From contig NZ_CVPC01000004.1 of assembly GCF_001049735.1 (NCBI RefSeq), positions 1 to 64,000 of the forward strand: a stretch of DNA of 64,000 nucleotides. Direction: 5' to 3'. Below, one piece after another: positions 1 through 8,495 of this stretch. A program made the position numbers and the translations under genes. The notes under the pieces are model-generated. The model was not told the DNA's origin. It ran no database searches and worked only from the letters and a program-made list of their open reading frames with translations. Numbering within the stretch: the stretch's first letter is position 1; each line of letters opens with the position of its first letter. This DNA is from Nereida ignava. Lineage in GTDB: Bacteria; Pseudomonadota; Alphaproteobacteria; Rhodobacterales; Rhodobacteraceae.

Positions 1-274
1 TTAAATAATCGAGGCTCTCTTTCAAGATCAGCTTGTCCAGTTGGAGGTCCGCAACGATTTTCTTCAGCCGCTCGTTTTCCTTCTTCAGTGCTTTCATTTC
101 TGAGAGCTGCGGTCGCCCTAGACCACCGAACTTCTTGCGCCAATAGTAATAGGTCTTGTCCGAAATACCCGCCTTGCGACACGCGCCCACAACATCCAAC
201 CCATCATGCAAATGAACATCAATCTCGCGCAATAACTTCAGTGCATCCTCATGTGAATACCGTTTCCGTGCCAT
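1..274 (-). CDS. IS3-family transposase OrfA, partial
   Basis: This is the small helix-turn-helix protein of an IS3-family element, which binds the element ends and is fused to OrfB by frameshifting in this family. The frame starts at an ATG at 274 after a GGGAG-type ribosome site and stays open to the window edge (about 91 residues). The motifs DKTYYYWRKKFGG, then LKKENERLKKIVADL (a leucine-zipper-like coiled coil) and LDKLILKES, are typical of OrfA. The stop codon and OrfB lie outside the window. Confidence 0.85.
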   Translation of the reverse strand, partial: MARKRYSHEDALKLLREIDVHLHDGLDVVGACRKAGISDKTYYYWRKKFGGLGRPQLSEMKALKKENERLKKIVADLQLDKLILKESLDYL

Positions 275-324
275 TCTCTGTCACTCCCTTAGTCAACAAA
301 TAGTGGCACAGTTTTAGGGGGCCA
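1..324 (-). mobile_element. IS3-family element, cut by the window edge
   Basis: The element holds the orfA reading frame below and continues past position 1. Its outer end is probably near 324: reading inward on the minus strand the sequence starts TGGCCCCCTAAAACTGTGCC, a plausible IS3-type end with terminal TG/CA. The other end is outside the window, so the terminal inverted repeat cannot be confirmed. It differs in sequence from the IS at 2388-3603. Confidence 0.6.
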
Positions 325-366
325 AGACATGGCCGCGGCCGCAAGCCAAAGTGGCTAGTGGCACAG
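301..366. repeat. Short direct repeat beside the IS end
   Basis: The 11-mer TAGTGGCACAG occurs at 301-311 (inside the IS end) and again at 356-366. The second copy may be the scar of another copy of the same IS or chance similarity. Nothing else recognisable lies between 367 and 553. Confidence 0.3.
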
Positions 367-553
367 CTTGATCAAGGAAAGTCAGTCGAGGACTTTGCTC
401 TTTAAACCTAGTGCGCGTCATAGGGCTGCTCGCCACTGCTACAGACAGTCAAGCGAGTAGCGGGCAGTCCTAACTTTCAACTTCTCAAAAATTGCACCAA
501 TATTTAGGTAAAGTAACTCGCTATCCGCATCTACCGCATAGTATTGAGGCAAC

Positions 554-1918
554 ATGATGAAGTACGTCTTCTATGACTTTGAAACCACTGGGATAAGCCC
601 AGCATTTGATCAACCGCTTCAATTTGCTGCTATCGTGACAGACGAGAGTCTTAACGAACTTGAGCGGATCGATATACGGTGCCAGGTTGCTCCTCATATA
701 CTACCATCTCCATTTGCTCTGCATGTCACCAACATCAAGCCGGAGCAAACAACCAATAAAAACCTACAAACGCCATTTGAGTTTGCACAAACATTACAGG
801 CTTTTACAGAGGCTTGGGCCCCAGCTTGTTGGCTAGGATTTAATACAATCGCATTTGACGAACCGATGATGCGACAGATGTTTTATCAAAATCTTCAGCC
901 AAACATATTTGCCACGCAAATTAATGGAAACACTCGCCTTGACGTTATGAAAATGGTTTTTGCCACCTATGCTGAGGCAAATAGTACGTTAGCTTGGCCA
1001 ACGAATAATAAAGGTAAGCTGAGCTTTAAACTCGACCAATTAGCTCCTCATAATGGATTTGCGCATGAGAACGCCCATGATGCATTGGCAGACGTCGAGG
1101 CCACGATTTATATTTTCAACAAAATCAAAGAAGGTGCACCTGAACTATTTGGAAAGCTACTCCAAGCTGCTGATAAAACATTTATTGCGAGCTCGCTTCG
1201 AGGGTTTGTCCCAATGGAAGTCACTCTCAGGTTTGGTGCCCACCCACCAAAAACTTATCAAGGATGCTTTTGTGGCGCGAGTAAAGGCAACCCGAACTCA
1301 ATCGGCTTCGTAGATTTTGAACTAATGGGAGCAAACGAATTTTCCATCGCATCTCCAATTGCGATTACGCAGGCAATTGAAGCGTCACCAAAGAAAATTC
1401 GCAATCTAGCCATAAACAAATCTGAGACTTTTCGAGTTATAGAAAATCCTACAGAGGAAATGCTGCACACTTGTGATCAAGTTAAAGCTGCTACTGAGGT
1501 ACAAGGTTTTGTTGCTGAAGCATTTACCGCGCGTTTTAGTCAAGAAGAACCGGCTGAACTCGAAGTTGAAGACCAAATCTATTCCAACTTCACTAGTCAA
1601 CAAGACAAAAACTTACTTGAGCACTTTCAGACTGCGACGTGGCCAGAGAGGGCTACTATTATCAACAAACTTAGTGATCGACGCTTACAACAGTTGGGCA
1701 AACGCTTAGTGGCATTTTACGCACCAGAACTTTTGACCGACCAACAACGCATAGACTTTGATAATTTCCTTAGTCAGCGATGGTTAACCCCCGGTGATCA
1801 AGCGCCATGGATGACTGCAGAAGAAGTGTGGATTGCGCTTGAGAAGCTCGGCTCAGATATTGAAGTCAGTGAGTGGCGCGAGTTTTATCAAGCTCGGATA
1901 GATGCTATTTTGAATTAG
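554..1918 (+). CDS. sbcB: Exonuclease I (DEDDh 3'-5' exonuclease)
   Basis: This is predicted to degrade single-stranded DNA 3' to 5' in recombination and mismatch repair. The DEDDh residues are visible: D8 and E10 in FYDFETTG, D102 in GFNTIAFDE, and H175 and D180 in HENAHDALADVEAT. The opening half aligns by eye with E. coli ExoI (QFAAI, DVM, the AHDA-AD block), and 454 residues is close to the E. coli length of 475. The start follows a GAGG ribosome site at the first of two ATGs (554 or 557). The gene is clearly more AT-rich than the core genes to the right and sits between IS elements, so it is probably acquired DNA. A phage or island ExoI-like nuclease is the alternative to the housekeeping copy. 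Confidence 0.85.
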   Translation: MMKYVFYDFETTGISPAFDQPLQFAAIVTDESLNELERIDIRCQVAPHILPSPFALHVTNIKPEQTTNKNLQTPFEFAQTLQAFTEAWAPACWLGFNTIAFDEPMMRQMFYQNLQPNIFATQINGNTRLDVMKMVFATYAEANSTLAWPTNNKGKLSFKLDQLAPHNGFAHENAHDALADVEATIYIFNKIKEGAPELFGKLLQAADKTFIASSLRGFVPMEVTLRFGAHPPKTYQGCFCGASKGNPNSIGFVDFELMGANEFSIASPIAITQAIEASPKKIRNLAINKSETFRVIENPTEEMLHTCDQVKAATEVQGFVAEAFTARFSQEEPAELEVEDQIYSNFTSQQDKNLLEHFQTATWPERATIINKLSDRRLQQLGKRLVAFYAPELLTDQQRIDFDNFLSQRWLTPGDQAPWMTAEEVWIALEKLGSDIEVSEWREFYQARIDAILN

Positions 1919-1985
1919 ATATGCGCGCCGCATAGCTCGAGGTTCTACGGCGCTGTTAGTCTCGCTTAAACAAAAAGGAGCCGGC

Positions 1986-2390
1986 GTGAGTGTTTCAAGG
2001 GTAAAAGAACTTTTCTATGATGCGACTAATTCTAAAGTTTCAATTGGATCAGGGGATGATGAGTACTTACAACGGAAGCTCAGAGAAGCGCATAGGCTAG
2101 CGGTATCGCTACAAGATCAAGTCTGGCAGTATATTCCCGCCTACCGCCTGTCGCATTTGCTCTTTCGAGAAGCAAAAACTGAGAGTGACTTCACCGAAAT
2201 AATGGAGCTGCTCGAGCATGCCGAGAAATCAGATTCCAATTATATCAGTTTAAACTCAAGCCTGTTAAAGTTTGCAGCAATGCACAGGCTGCGCTTACTG
2301 GGAACTGACTTTCCAACAGAAACACAATCGGAATGTGCTGAATCAATTGTGAGGAAAATTTCCACTGCAAGTAATCAAAACCAACACTGA
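1986..2390 (+). pseudogene. Unknown gene, 3' end removed by IS insertion
   Basis: The frame opens with GTG at 1986 directly after a strong AAAAAGGAG ribosome site, 67 nt downstream of exonuclease I, so it probably shares its transcript. The 134 residues are mostly helical and charged (for example LQRKLREAHRLAVSLQDQVWQYIP and MELLEHAEKSD), with no domain I recognise. The stop TGA at 2388-2390 is formed by the first three bases of the IS element, so the native protein was longer. The sequence beyond the IS does not continue this frame. Confidence 0.6.
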
Positions 2391-2421
2391 TCAGCCCCAC
2401 CTGAGTGGTCCAATTTGATTG

Positions 2422-3272
2422 TTAGTGCATGATCGGCCTTTGGTCCACCTGCACGATGGCTTCTGGCGCTGGCGGGCGGTAGCCCAGAGCGCTGTGTGGT
2501 CGTTTGGTGTTGTAGTGTTTCCTCCATTCCTCAATCAAGACTTGGGCTTCGCGCAGGTTATAAAAGACTTCTCCATTCAAGAACTCATCGCGGAAACGGG
2601 CGTTGAACTTTCGCAATATCCGTTCTCCCATGGGCTGCCTGGTTCGATGTAAGCCGTCTTTGCGCCGACGGCCTTGATCCAATCCTGTACAGCCTGCGCG
2701 ACGAACTCTGGGCCGTTATCGGAACGTATAAACGATGGCACACCGCGCAGGATGAACAGGTCACTCAAGACATCGATGACATTGCCTGAGTTAAGCTTCC
2801 TGTCAACGCGGATCGCCAAGCATTCTCGGCTATACTCGTCGATGATGTTGAGCGTGCGGAACGCCTTTCCGTCGTCAGTCCGACAATGCACAAAGTCGTA
2901 GGACCAGACGTGATCGCGATGCTTCGGTCGAAGTCGAACGCACGATCCGTCATTCAGCCAAAGTCGCCCCTTCTTTGGTTGTTTCATTGGCACTTTTAGC
3001 CCCTCTCGTCGCCATAGCCGTTCCACGCGTTTGTCGTTCACATGCCAGCCGGCATCTCTCAACAGCGCCGCAATCCGACGATAACCATATCGGCCATACT
3101 GCCGGGCAAGCTCGATCATATCCGCAACAAGACGCTCTTCATCGGCACGTCCCACAGGAGTTTTGCGTTGCGTGGAACGATGCTGTCTCAGAACACGGCA
3201 CGCACGGCGTTCAGAGACTTTCAGCTCAGCGCGTACGCGATCAATACAGGCGCGACGACGAGCGGGGCTCAG
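2422..3272 (-). pseudogene. IS3 transposase OrfB, frameshifted
   Basis: This is the DDE integrase part of the IS. It runs from the LSPARRRACIDRVR segment overlapping the orfA stop, through the HTH_21-like region (YGRYGYRRIAALLRDAGW), the first catalytic Asp in WSYDFVHC, the second in SDNGPEFVA and the Glu in GSPWENGYCES. Directly after GYCES the frame changes: the rest (FNARFRDEFLNGEVFYNLREA to RPHSALGYRPPAPE) is in another frame. The minus strand reads GAAAGTTCAAC where GAAAGCTTCAAC would restore the frame, so one base is missing near 2607. The C-terminal segment is therefore lost and the enzyme is probably inactive. A sequencing error is the alternative. Confidence 0.85.
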
Positions 3273-3547
3273 AAGTTTCCCTTTGCCGCCTCCGCCAGGA
3301 TCAGCTTGTCCAGCGTCAGATCAGAAACGGCCTTGCGCAACCGCTCGTTCTCTTTCTGTAGACGCTTCAGCTCCTTCAATTGGTCCGTGCCCATTCCACC
3401 GTACTTTTTCTTCCAGCGATAATAGGTTTGTTCAGTCACACCAATCTGCCGGATCGCATCAAGACGAGGCATGCCTTGCCCCGTCAGTACCTCAACCTGC
3501 CGTAACTTCGTGACAATCTCTTCGGGCTTAAGTCGTTTGTTGGCCAT
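3269..3547 (-). CDS. IS3-family transposase OrfA
   Basis: The 92-residue helix-turn-helix subunit of the IS starts at ATG 3547 and ends in LAEAAKGNF. The DAIRQIGVTEQTYYRWKKKY helix-turn-helix is followed by the leucine-zipper segment LKELKRLQKENERLRKAV. OrfB overlaps its stop codon in another frame, as expected for the -1 frameshift fusion that yields the full transposase in this family. It differs from the copy at 31994-32272 at two residues (L6P, L84M). Confidence 0.93.
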   Translation of the reverse strand: MANKRLKPEEIVTKLRQVEVLTGQGMPRLDAIRQIGVTEQTYYRWKKKYGGMGTDQLKELKRLQKENERLRKAVSDLTLDKLILAEAAKGNF

Positions 3548-3603
3548 GTGTTTCCTCCGTTTTCCTAAACATAGCGGAGGACCACTTCAGTGGGGGAGGA
3601 TCA

Positions 3604-3826
3604 TTGGTACGTCCGCTCATGTGACCACGAAAACAAACGATGCCACTACACCGTTCGTGTCAGCGGGTCACGCGCGTCTTGGCCGATCAGTTTTGACAGT
3701 GAAAACAATCAGACAATTCTGTTTCCGCAACGCAGCGGCCGGAACCATTCATCCCACCGTGCGGTGATGATTGAATACGGTGATTTCGAGGGCAACATGG
3801 ATCACACTGAGTGGTTTTCTTACTAA
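3604..3826 (+). pseudogene. Possible 3' gene fragment beside the IS
   Basis: Immediately after the IS end a frame stays open to a TAA at 3824-3826 and ends in VMIEYGDFEGNMDHTEWFSY, which reads like a natural protein C-terminus. Its only start lies inside the IS end, so it is either the tail of a gene whose head was lost or a chance frame. It does not continue the frame cut at 2388. No domain is recognised. Confidence 0.3.
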
Positions 3827-4026
3827 CTGCGTTCAGGTGAATTTAGGGGATGCTTTATGATTTGAACTTCTATCTCTGATTTTTCAACGCAATCAGGGCG
3901 GATAAACCACGCCCGCGTTACTTGGCAGTTGTTCCAGCGATAATCACGCCAGACCACTCTAGAAGAACCTGAAATTTCCGTGACACCTTCCCTGATAGGA
4001 AAGGCTGTTAGGCGCTTGTTACTCAT
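3823..4026 (-). CDS. Small hypothetical protein
   Basis: A 67-residue frame starts with ATG 36 nt after the stop of the XRE regulator on the same strand, so the two may be cotranscribed. The central part VVWRDYRWNNCQVTRAWFIR is rich in Trp and Arg; no signal peptide, membrane segment or known domain is seen. It may be a small effector controlled by the upstream regulator, but that is only inferred from position. A spurious frame cannot be excluded. Confidence 0.4.
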   Translation of the reverse strand: MSNKRLTAFPIREGVTEISGSSRVVWRDYRWNNCQVTRAWFIRPDCVEKSEIEVQIIKHPLNSPERS

Positions 4027-4062
4027 GAAATGACTTACTTGTTACGTGTTAGGTGAGATTTA

Positions 4063-4281
4063 CTAGGTACGGGCCCGGGGTTTAACCAACTCGCTCGGAT
4101 CAATGCCCAGGGCCAGGGCGATGCTTTCCAACGCGGAAATAGACATGGCATTTCGGCCGTTTTCGAGCTTGCCCATATAGCTGCGACTAAGGCCCGCTGC
4201 GAACAACAGAGCTTCCTGGCTGAGCCCTTTGGCCCGCCGAGCATCTTGAATGTTTTGTCCGACGCGCTCTTGCAAATTCAT
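4063..4281 (-). CDS. XRE-family helix-turn-helix regulator
   Basis: A compact Cro/CI-type DNA-binding protein of 72 residues from the ATG at 4281 (MNLQERVGQNIQDARRAKG). The helix-turn-helix LSQEALLFAAGLSRSYMGKLENG occupies about residues 20-42, followed by the usual ISALESIALALGIDPSELV helices. An in-frame upstream ATG at 4341 would add 20 residues that match no part of the fold, so the shorter start is preferred. There is no effector domain. Such single-domain regulators are common on mobile elements. The following 275 nt up to cueR hold nothing recognisable. Confidence 0.8.
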   Translation of the reverse strand: MNLQERVGQNIQDARRAKGLSQEALLFAAGLSRSYMGKLENGRNAMSISALESIALALGIDPSELVKPRART

Positions 4282-4556
4282 GACCAGATATCGGCCATGT
4301 GGAACGCGATTTAGCCACGCAATATAGTGCGCATTCAGCATGTGAGTGCTGAAGCCTTGGATTTTATCATGGGCGCTCCGCTGTCATTGACAACGGCATC
4401 GAAAAGGCGCCCCAGAAGGATATGCCTATAAGTTAGATTATGTTAATTTTGTAGGCTTCCGACATGGCCCACCAGCAGTATTTTCCGGAAGCAGCGAAGC
4501 AAGGGTACATCTTAGCCAGACCGAGTGTTTCACTTTCTGTGAGAATACTTTGGAGA

Positions 4557-4958
4557 TCAGTGACAAGGATCCTCGCTGAGACCTTTCAGAATGGGGCAAT
4601 CTGGGCGGTGATCGCCTGCACATGCATTGGAAAGATGTGTGAGTGTTTCATACATGGCTTGGAGATCGGTAATTTTGGCCTCGATTTCTTCCAAATGTTT
4701 GCGTGTTATGTCTTTCACCTCAGCGCTTGCGCGAGTTTCGTCCTCATAGAGCGCCAGTAAATTGCGGCATTCGTCGATAGAAAACCCCAAGGCGCGGGCG
4801 CGGCCAAGAAAAACCAACTTGTGGAAGTCGGACTCACGGAAGACACGGTAGTCGTTTGTGTCGCGTAGCGGTTTAACAAGCCCAATGTCCTCATAGTAAC
4901 GGATGGTTTTTGCCCGCAAACCGGTGCGTTTGGATACTTCGCCAATGTTAAGGTTCAT
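4557..4958 (-). CDS. cueR: CueR, Cu(I)-responsive MerR-family activator
   Basis: This cytoplasmic regulator binds Cu(I) and activates copper export genes by remodelling promoters with long spacers. The N-terminal MerR helix-turn-helix (NIGEVSKRTGLRAKTIRYYEDIGL, residues 4-27) is followed by the wing (YRVFRESDFHKLVFL) and a long dimerisation helix. The C-terminal loop CAGDHRPDC holds two Cys eight residues apart, the spacing used by CueR for linear Cu(I) coordination. The start ATG has a strong GGAGG site. The gene lies 69 nt downstream of copA on the same strand. Candidate target sites lie upstream of copA, copZ and the dead ATPase at 30628. Confidence 0.93.
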   Translation of the reverse strand: MNLNIGEVSKRTGLRAKTIRYYEDIGLVKPLRDTNDYRVFRESDFHKLVFLGRARALGFSIDECRNLLALYEDETRASAEVKDITRKHLEEIEAKITDLQAMYETLTHLSNACAGDHRPDCPILKGLSEDPCH

Positions 4959-5027
4959 TTGGCCTCCTAACTAAGACAATTCTAGGAACTCGATGGGGTG
5001 ACGCGGCGTCCATTGACTGCCAGGGAT

Positions 5028-7481
5028 CTAGTCGTTCAATACGGGCTTTACCCATCGTAAGCGAAGTGCATTCGTTAGCACAAATACGCTGGATAGCGCC
5101 ATCGCTCCGGCCGCCAACACCGGTGATAGGAGCACGCCAAAGGCCGGATACAAGATACCTGCTGCCACAGGGATAAGCAGCGTATTGTAGCTAAAGGCCC
5201 AGAACAGGTTCTGTCGGATGTTACGCATTGTACGCGTCGAGATGTCAAAGGCATTGACCACTCCAGTTAGCTCGCCAGACATCAATACGACATCGGCCGC
5301 TTCGATTGCCACATCTGTGCCAGTGCCGATCGCGATGCCTACATCTGCGGTAGCCAACGCTGGCGCATCGTTGATTCCGTCGCCAACGAAAGCCAGCTTG
5401 CCACGCTTGCGCAACTCCTCCAACGCGGCAACTTTCCCCTCAGGTAGTACCTCAGCGACAACAATATCAATCCCCAGTTCAGTTGCAATTGCGTGGGCGG
5501 TGCCCTGATTGTCCCCGGTGATCATTGCCACGTTCAGACCAAGTCCATGTAGAGCTGAGATGGCTCGAGGGGTCGCGGGTTTGATCGGGTCTGATACCGC
5601 GATTGCCGCTGCTATTTTCCCGTCAATGGCGGCATAGAGCGGCGTGCGGCCTTTGAGCCCCAATGCGTTACCGGTTTGGGCAAGTGTGCCCATGTCGATT
5701 CCCTCGCGCTTCATGAGCCGATCTGCGCCGACAATAACCTGTTGACCGTCAACAGTTGCCTCAACGCCGTAGCCAGTGAGGGAGGAAAAGGCAGTAACTT
5801 CGGCGCTCTTCAGCCCTTTCTGAACGGCCGCGCGCGTAATGGCTTCGGCGATCGGGTGTTCGGATTGCGCCTCAAGTGCAGCAACAAGGCGAAGTACCTC
5901 ATCTTCGTCGAAGCCGCCTGCAGCGACCAGGTCCGTGAGCTCGGGACGGCCCTGGGTCAACGTACCGGTCTTGTCAAGCGCCACCACTTTTGCTTCCTGC
6001 AGCATTTGCAGAGCATCACCCTTTCGAAAAAGAACCCCCATCTCTGCGGCCCTACCTGTGCCGACCATGATTGAAGTCGGCGTTGCCAGACCCATTGCGC
6101 AAGGACATGCAATGATCAACACAGCAACGCCTGCGATCAAGGCAAAGCTCAATGCGGGATCTGGACCAAATAATAGCCATGTTCCCACAGTTATGGCGGC
6201 AACCACCATAACCGCAGGAACGAACCACGATGTAATGCGGTCGACAAGACCTTGGATGGGCAATTTGGCCCCTTGCGCCTGTTCGACCATCTGGATGATT
6301 TGCGCCAGCATTGTATCTGCGCCAATCTTGGTCGCCCGAAAGACCAAGGCGCCTGTGCCGTTCACGGTCGCCCCAACGACCTCGGCGCCTACACCTTTCT
6401 CGACGGGCACGGGTTCCCCGGTGATCATACTTTCATCAACATAAGATTTGCCGTTGGTTACTGTGCCATCCACGGCGATTTTCTCACCGGGGCGAACATG
6501 GATCAGATCACCGACCATAATCTCTTCGATTGCTAGCTCGACGACCTCGCCCCCCCGTTCAACACGCGCGATTTTCGCCTGAAGCCCGACCAACTTTCGG
6601 ATCGCCTCGCCTGTGCGCCCTTTGGCGCGAGCTTCGAGGTAGCGACCCAAAAGTATCAACACAACAATTACGGCCGCGGCCTCATAGTAAACGTTGACCG
6701 TGCCCTCAGGCAGAAGGGCTGGGGTGAATGTCGATACTAATGAGAACCCGTAGGCCGCCGAAGTGCCCAGCGCTACAAGCGAGTTCATATCCGGCGTACC
6801 TTTCAATAGCTGGGGAAAGCCCTTTGTGTAGAAGCGCAATCCAGGGCCGAACAATACGATTGTGGTCAAAAAGAATTGTAGAAGCCGGCTATTTTGCAAC
6901 CCAATATTTTGCTCAATCCACATATGCATTGATGGTACTAAATGGCCGCCCATCTCGATCACAAACACAGGGAAGGCCAATAGGGCTGCAAAAAGCGTAA
7001 GTCGTCCCAGTTTTTTGATATCAGCGGCTTTGCGGTCCTGTTTGCTGAGGTCTTCGCCATCTTTGACCTTGGCCGGATATCCGAGCTCGGTTGATATCCT
7101 TGCCAATTCCGCCGGAGTGATTGCGCCGTTAACATAGCGGACCGTCGCCGCCTCTGTCGCCAGATTGACTTGCGCGTCGATGACCCCCTCGCTGGCTTTG
7201 AGTTTGCGCTCAACCCGACCAACGCAGCTGGCACAAGTCATGCCTTCGACATCTAACGTAATCTCGTTTGTTGAGGCGGGATAGCCTGCCTCCCCAAGAG
7301 CTTCGATCATGTCAGTCAGACTGGCCGGTTCGGAGTATTGCACCTGTGCAGTTTCATTTGCCAGATTGATCGCAGCTTCGCTCACACCGGCGATGCTCGA
7401 CAATGTCTTTTCGACACGTCCGACACAGGACGCACAGGTCATCCCTTCAACCGAAAATGTAAGTACTTGAATTCCTGACAT
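5028..7481 (-). CDS. copA: Cu(I)-exporting P1B-type ATPase CopA
   Basis: This inner-membrane pump drives Cu(I) from cytoplasm to periplasm with ATP. Two N-terminal heavy-metal-associated domains each carry GMTCASC (about residues 13-19 and 79-85). The membrane core has the P1B metal site CPC ([13 protein letters not shown]), the phosphorylation motif DKTGTLT, the actuator TGEP, and the hinge [10 protein letters not shown]. The last helix carries [15 protein letters not shown], the signature of Cu(I) pumps. I prefer the ATG at 7481, which has GGAG six bases upstream, over a TTG nine codons earlier; this gives 817 residues. A CueR-like box lies upstream, divergent from copZ. A second, decayed copper ATPase is at 30628. 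Confidence 0.96.
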   Translation of the reverse strand: MSGIQVLTFSVEGMTCASCVGRVEKTLSSIAGVSEAAINLANETAQVQYSEPASLTDMIEALGEAGYPASTNEITLDVEGMTCASCVGRVERKLKASEGVIDAQVNLATEAATVRYVNGAITPAELARISTELGYPAKVKDGEDLSKQDRKAADIKKLGRLTLFAALLAFPVFVIEMGGHLVPSMHMWIEQNIGLQNSRLLQFFLTTIVLFGPGLRFYTKGFPQLLKGTPDMNSLVALGTSAAYGFSLVSTFTPALLPEGTVNVYYEAAAVIVVLILLGRYLEARAKGRTGEAIRKLVGLQAKIARVERGGEVVELAIEEIMVGDLIHVRPGEKIAVDGTVTNGKSYVDESMITGEPVPVEKGVGAEVVGATVNGTGALVFRATKIGADTMLAQIIQMVEQAQGAKLPIQGLVDRITSWFVPAVMVVAAITVGTWLLFGPDPALSFALIAGVAVLIIACPCAMGLATPTSIMVGTGRAAEMGVLFRKGDALQMLQEAKVVALDKTGTLTQGRPELTDLVAAGGFDEDEVLRLVAALEAQSEHPIAEAITRAAVQKGLKSAEVTAFSSLTGYGVEATVDGQQVIVGADRLMKREGIDMGTLAQTGNALGLKGRTPLYAAIDGKIAAAIAVSDPIKPATPRAISALHGLGLNVAMITGDNQGTAHAIATELGIDIVVAEVLPEGKVAALEELRKRGKLAFVGDGINDAPALATADVGIAIGTGTDVAIEAADVVLMSGELTGVVNAFDISTRTMRNIRQNLFWAFSYNTLLIPVAAGILYPAFGVLLSPVLAAGAMALSSVFVLTNALRLRWVKPVLND

Positions 7482-7523
7482 GACACACTCCGCGATTCGT
7501 CGTTTCAAAACCGACTAAGGGGG

Positions 7524-7545
7524 GTTCCAGTGAGGGTAGGGTCAA
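7524..7545 (-). promoter_or_regulatory. Candidate CueR box for copA
   Basis: Read on the minus strand this is TTGACCCTACCCTCACTGGA plus AC, with a -35-like TTGACC at 7545-7540, 43 nt before the copA start. The first 13 bases are identical to the box facing copZ on the other strand. MerR-family sites combine a TTGACC element with a GC-rich dyad and a long spacer. The -10 element is not clear, so the exact promoter is uncertain. Confidence 0.6.
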
Positions 7546-7570
7546 GCGCCGTAAGCCGAATAATTTGTGC

Positions 7571-7593
7571 TTGACCCTACCCTATGGGAACCC
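7571..7593 (+). promoter_or_regulatory. Candidate CueR box for copZ
   Basis: The sequence TTGACCCTACCCTATGGGAA followed by CCC starts with a -35-like TTGACC 58 nt upstream of the copZ ATG. It repeats the copA-facing box on the opposite strand. Together they form a divergent, mirror-image pair between the two genes. The -10 hexamer is not obvious. Confidence 0.6.
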
Positions 7594-7628
7594 GCTCCTC
7601 TTTCTTTGAATCTAAAAAGGAGACAACT

Positions 7629-7829
7629 ATGAGTAAGTTCAATGTACCCGATATGACCTGTGGCCATTGTAGGGCTTCTATTGAAAAGGCCGTTGGTTCG
7701 GAAGACGGCGACGCTGTTCTGAATTTCGATTTGGAGGGTCGCACAGTGGAAATCACAAGCCGGCTCAGCGATGATGAATTGGCGCGTCTACTGGAGAAAG
7801 AAGGCTATCCAGGAACGACCGCCGCTTGA
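7629..7829 (+). CDS. copZ: CopZ-like copper chaperone
   Basis: A 66-residue heavy-metal-associated domain protein that would carry Cu(I) in the cytoplasm and hand it to CopA. The copper site MTCGHC is at residues 9-14, followed by the ferredoxin-like fold ending in LARLLEKEGYPG. The ATG at 7629 has the site AAAAGGAGA eight bases upstream; frames opening earlier lack a ribosome site. It is divergent from copA across mirror-image CueR-like boxes, so both genes should be switched on together by copper. A strong hairpin follows the gene. Confidence 0.93.
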   Translation: MSKFNVPDMTCGHCRASIEKAVGSEDGDAVLNFDLEGRTVEITSRLSDDELARLLEKEGYPGTTAA

Positions 7830-7867
7830 TCCGTGGCTTACTTCTTTAGCGTCGGGACAAGAATTGA

Positions 7868-7902
7868 GGGCTTGAGGGCGCCTGTTTGGCACCCTCAAGC
7901 CC
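7868..7902 (+). terminator. Hairpin between convergent copZ and DUF411 gene
   Basis: A 15-base stem (GGGCTTGAGGGCGCC against GGCACCCTCAAGCCC, one G-T pair) closes a five-base loop TGTTT. There is no clear T-run, but the position between two converging genes fits a bidirectional terminator. Confidence 0.6.
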
Positions 7903-7921
7903 TGATAGAGACTGCGGCTGT

Positions 7922-8398
7922 CTATGCCGCTTCGTATTCGGTGAAAGTCTCAACTGATCCGTCTTTTCGGATCAAATACACTGTATAAGCATCACGCTTG
8001 TTTTCGGGACCCATACCAGGCGACCCCCATGGCATACCAGGCACTGCCAAGCCAATAGCGTCGGGACGCTCGGCCAGCAGCCGTTCGATATCCGGTGCGG
8101 GTACATGGCCTTCAATAATATACCCGTCAACATGAGCCGTGTGGCACGATGCCATTTCGTCACTGATCCCGCTGTCCGCTTTCAACTGAACCAAATCATC
8201 GTAGGGAACGTCGCGAACCTTAACGTCGAATCCAGCGCTCGCCATGACGTTGATCCAGGCACCGCAGCACCCACAATTCGGATCTTTAACCACTTGCATC
8301 AACGGGCCCGTGGCGGCGAGGGCTGGGACAGCCATTGTGAAGCCAGTGGCGCATAAGCCACCCAACACTGCGCGGCGGTTAAAATCTAACGTAGTCAT
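7922..8398 (-). CDS. copG: DUF411 periplasmic copper-binding protein (CopG-like)
   Basis: This family binds copper in the periplasm through a Cys cluster; CopG of Pseudomonas and Vibrio is the studied relative. The N-terminus has a Tat-type signal (NRRAVLGGL then a hydrophobic stretch to PALAA, about residues 7-29). The cluster residues are C42, C44 and C45 in NCGCC and C85 in ASCHTA. The conserved GHVPAPDIERLL and GLAVPGMPWGSPGM blocks follow. At 158 residues it has the usual family length. It is the last gene of the long minus-strand operon that starts near 16145. A perfect 14-base palindrome lies upstream. Confidence 0.88.
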   Translation of the reverse strand: MTTLDFNRRAVLGGLCATGFTMAVPALAATGPLMQVVKDPNCGCCGAWINVMASAGFDVKVRDVPYDDLVQLKADSGISDEMASCHTAHVDGYIIEGHVPAPDIERLLAERPDAIGLAVPGMPWGSPGMGPENKRDAYTVYLIRKDGSVETFTEYEAA

Positions 8399-8415
8399 GG
8401 TATTTTCCTTTCTGA

Positions 8416-8429
8416 CCAGACATGTCTGG
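8416..8429. promoter_or_regulatory. Perfect 14-base palindrome before the DUF411 gene
   Basis: CCAGACATGTCTGG is an exact palindrome 18 bp upstream of the DUF411 start codon, followed on the plus strand by CATTTTTT. It could be an operator, an RNA hairpin that limits readthrough or stabilises the downstream message, or chance. Confidence 0.35.
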
Positions 8430-8495
8430 CATTTTTTGTCTCACCTGTATCGAATTGGTTCGATCTCATTCTAACGAAGGTCAAGAGGTGGCCGT

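Larger units (their letters stand above)
2388..3603 (-). mobile_element. IS3-family insertion sequence, full length, frameshifted
   Basis: The ends are defined by imperfect inverted repeats: TGATCAGCCCCACCTGAGTG at the left, and TGATCCTCCCCCACTGAAGT read inward from the right end at 3603. The element is about 1216 bp and carries orfA and orfB on the minus strand, as usual for IS3 (probably the IS407 group). The bases outside (ACAC on the left, TTGG on the right) are not a target duplication, which suggests rearrangement after insertion. A second, truncated copy in opposite orientation lies at 31938-32408. Confidence 0.9.

Noticed and set aside
2380-3610. Target-site duplication around the full IS copy
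   Set aside because: The three to four bases on each side (CAC/ACAC and TTG/TTGG) do not match.
5218-6536. Several long open frames opposite copA
   Set aside because: They are antisense shadows of the GC-rich ATPase gene with no known domains.
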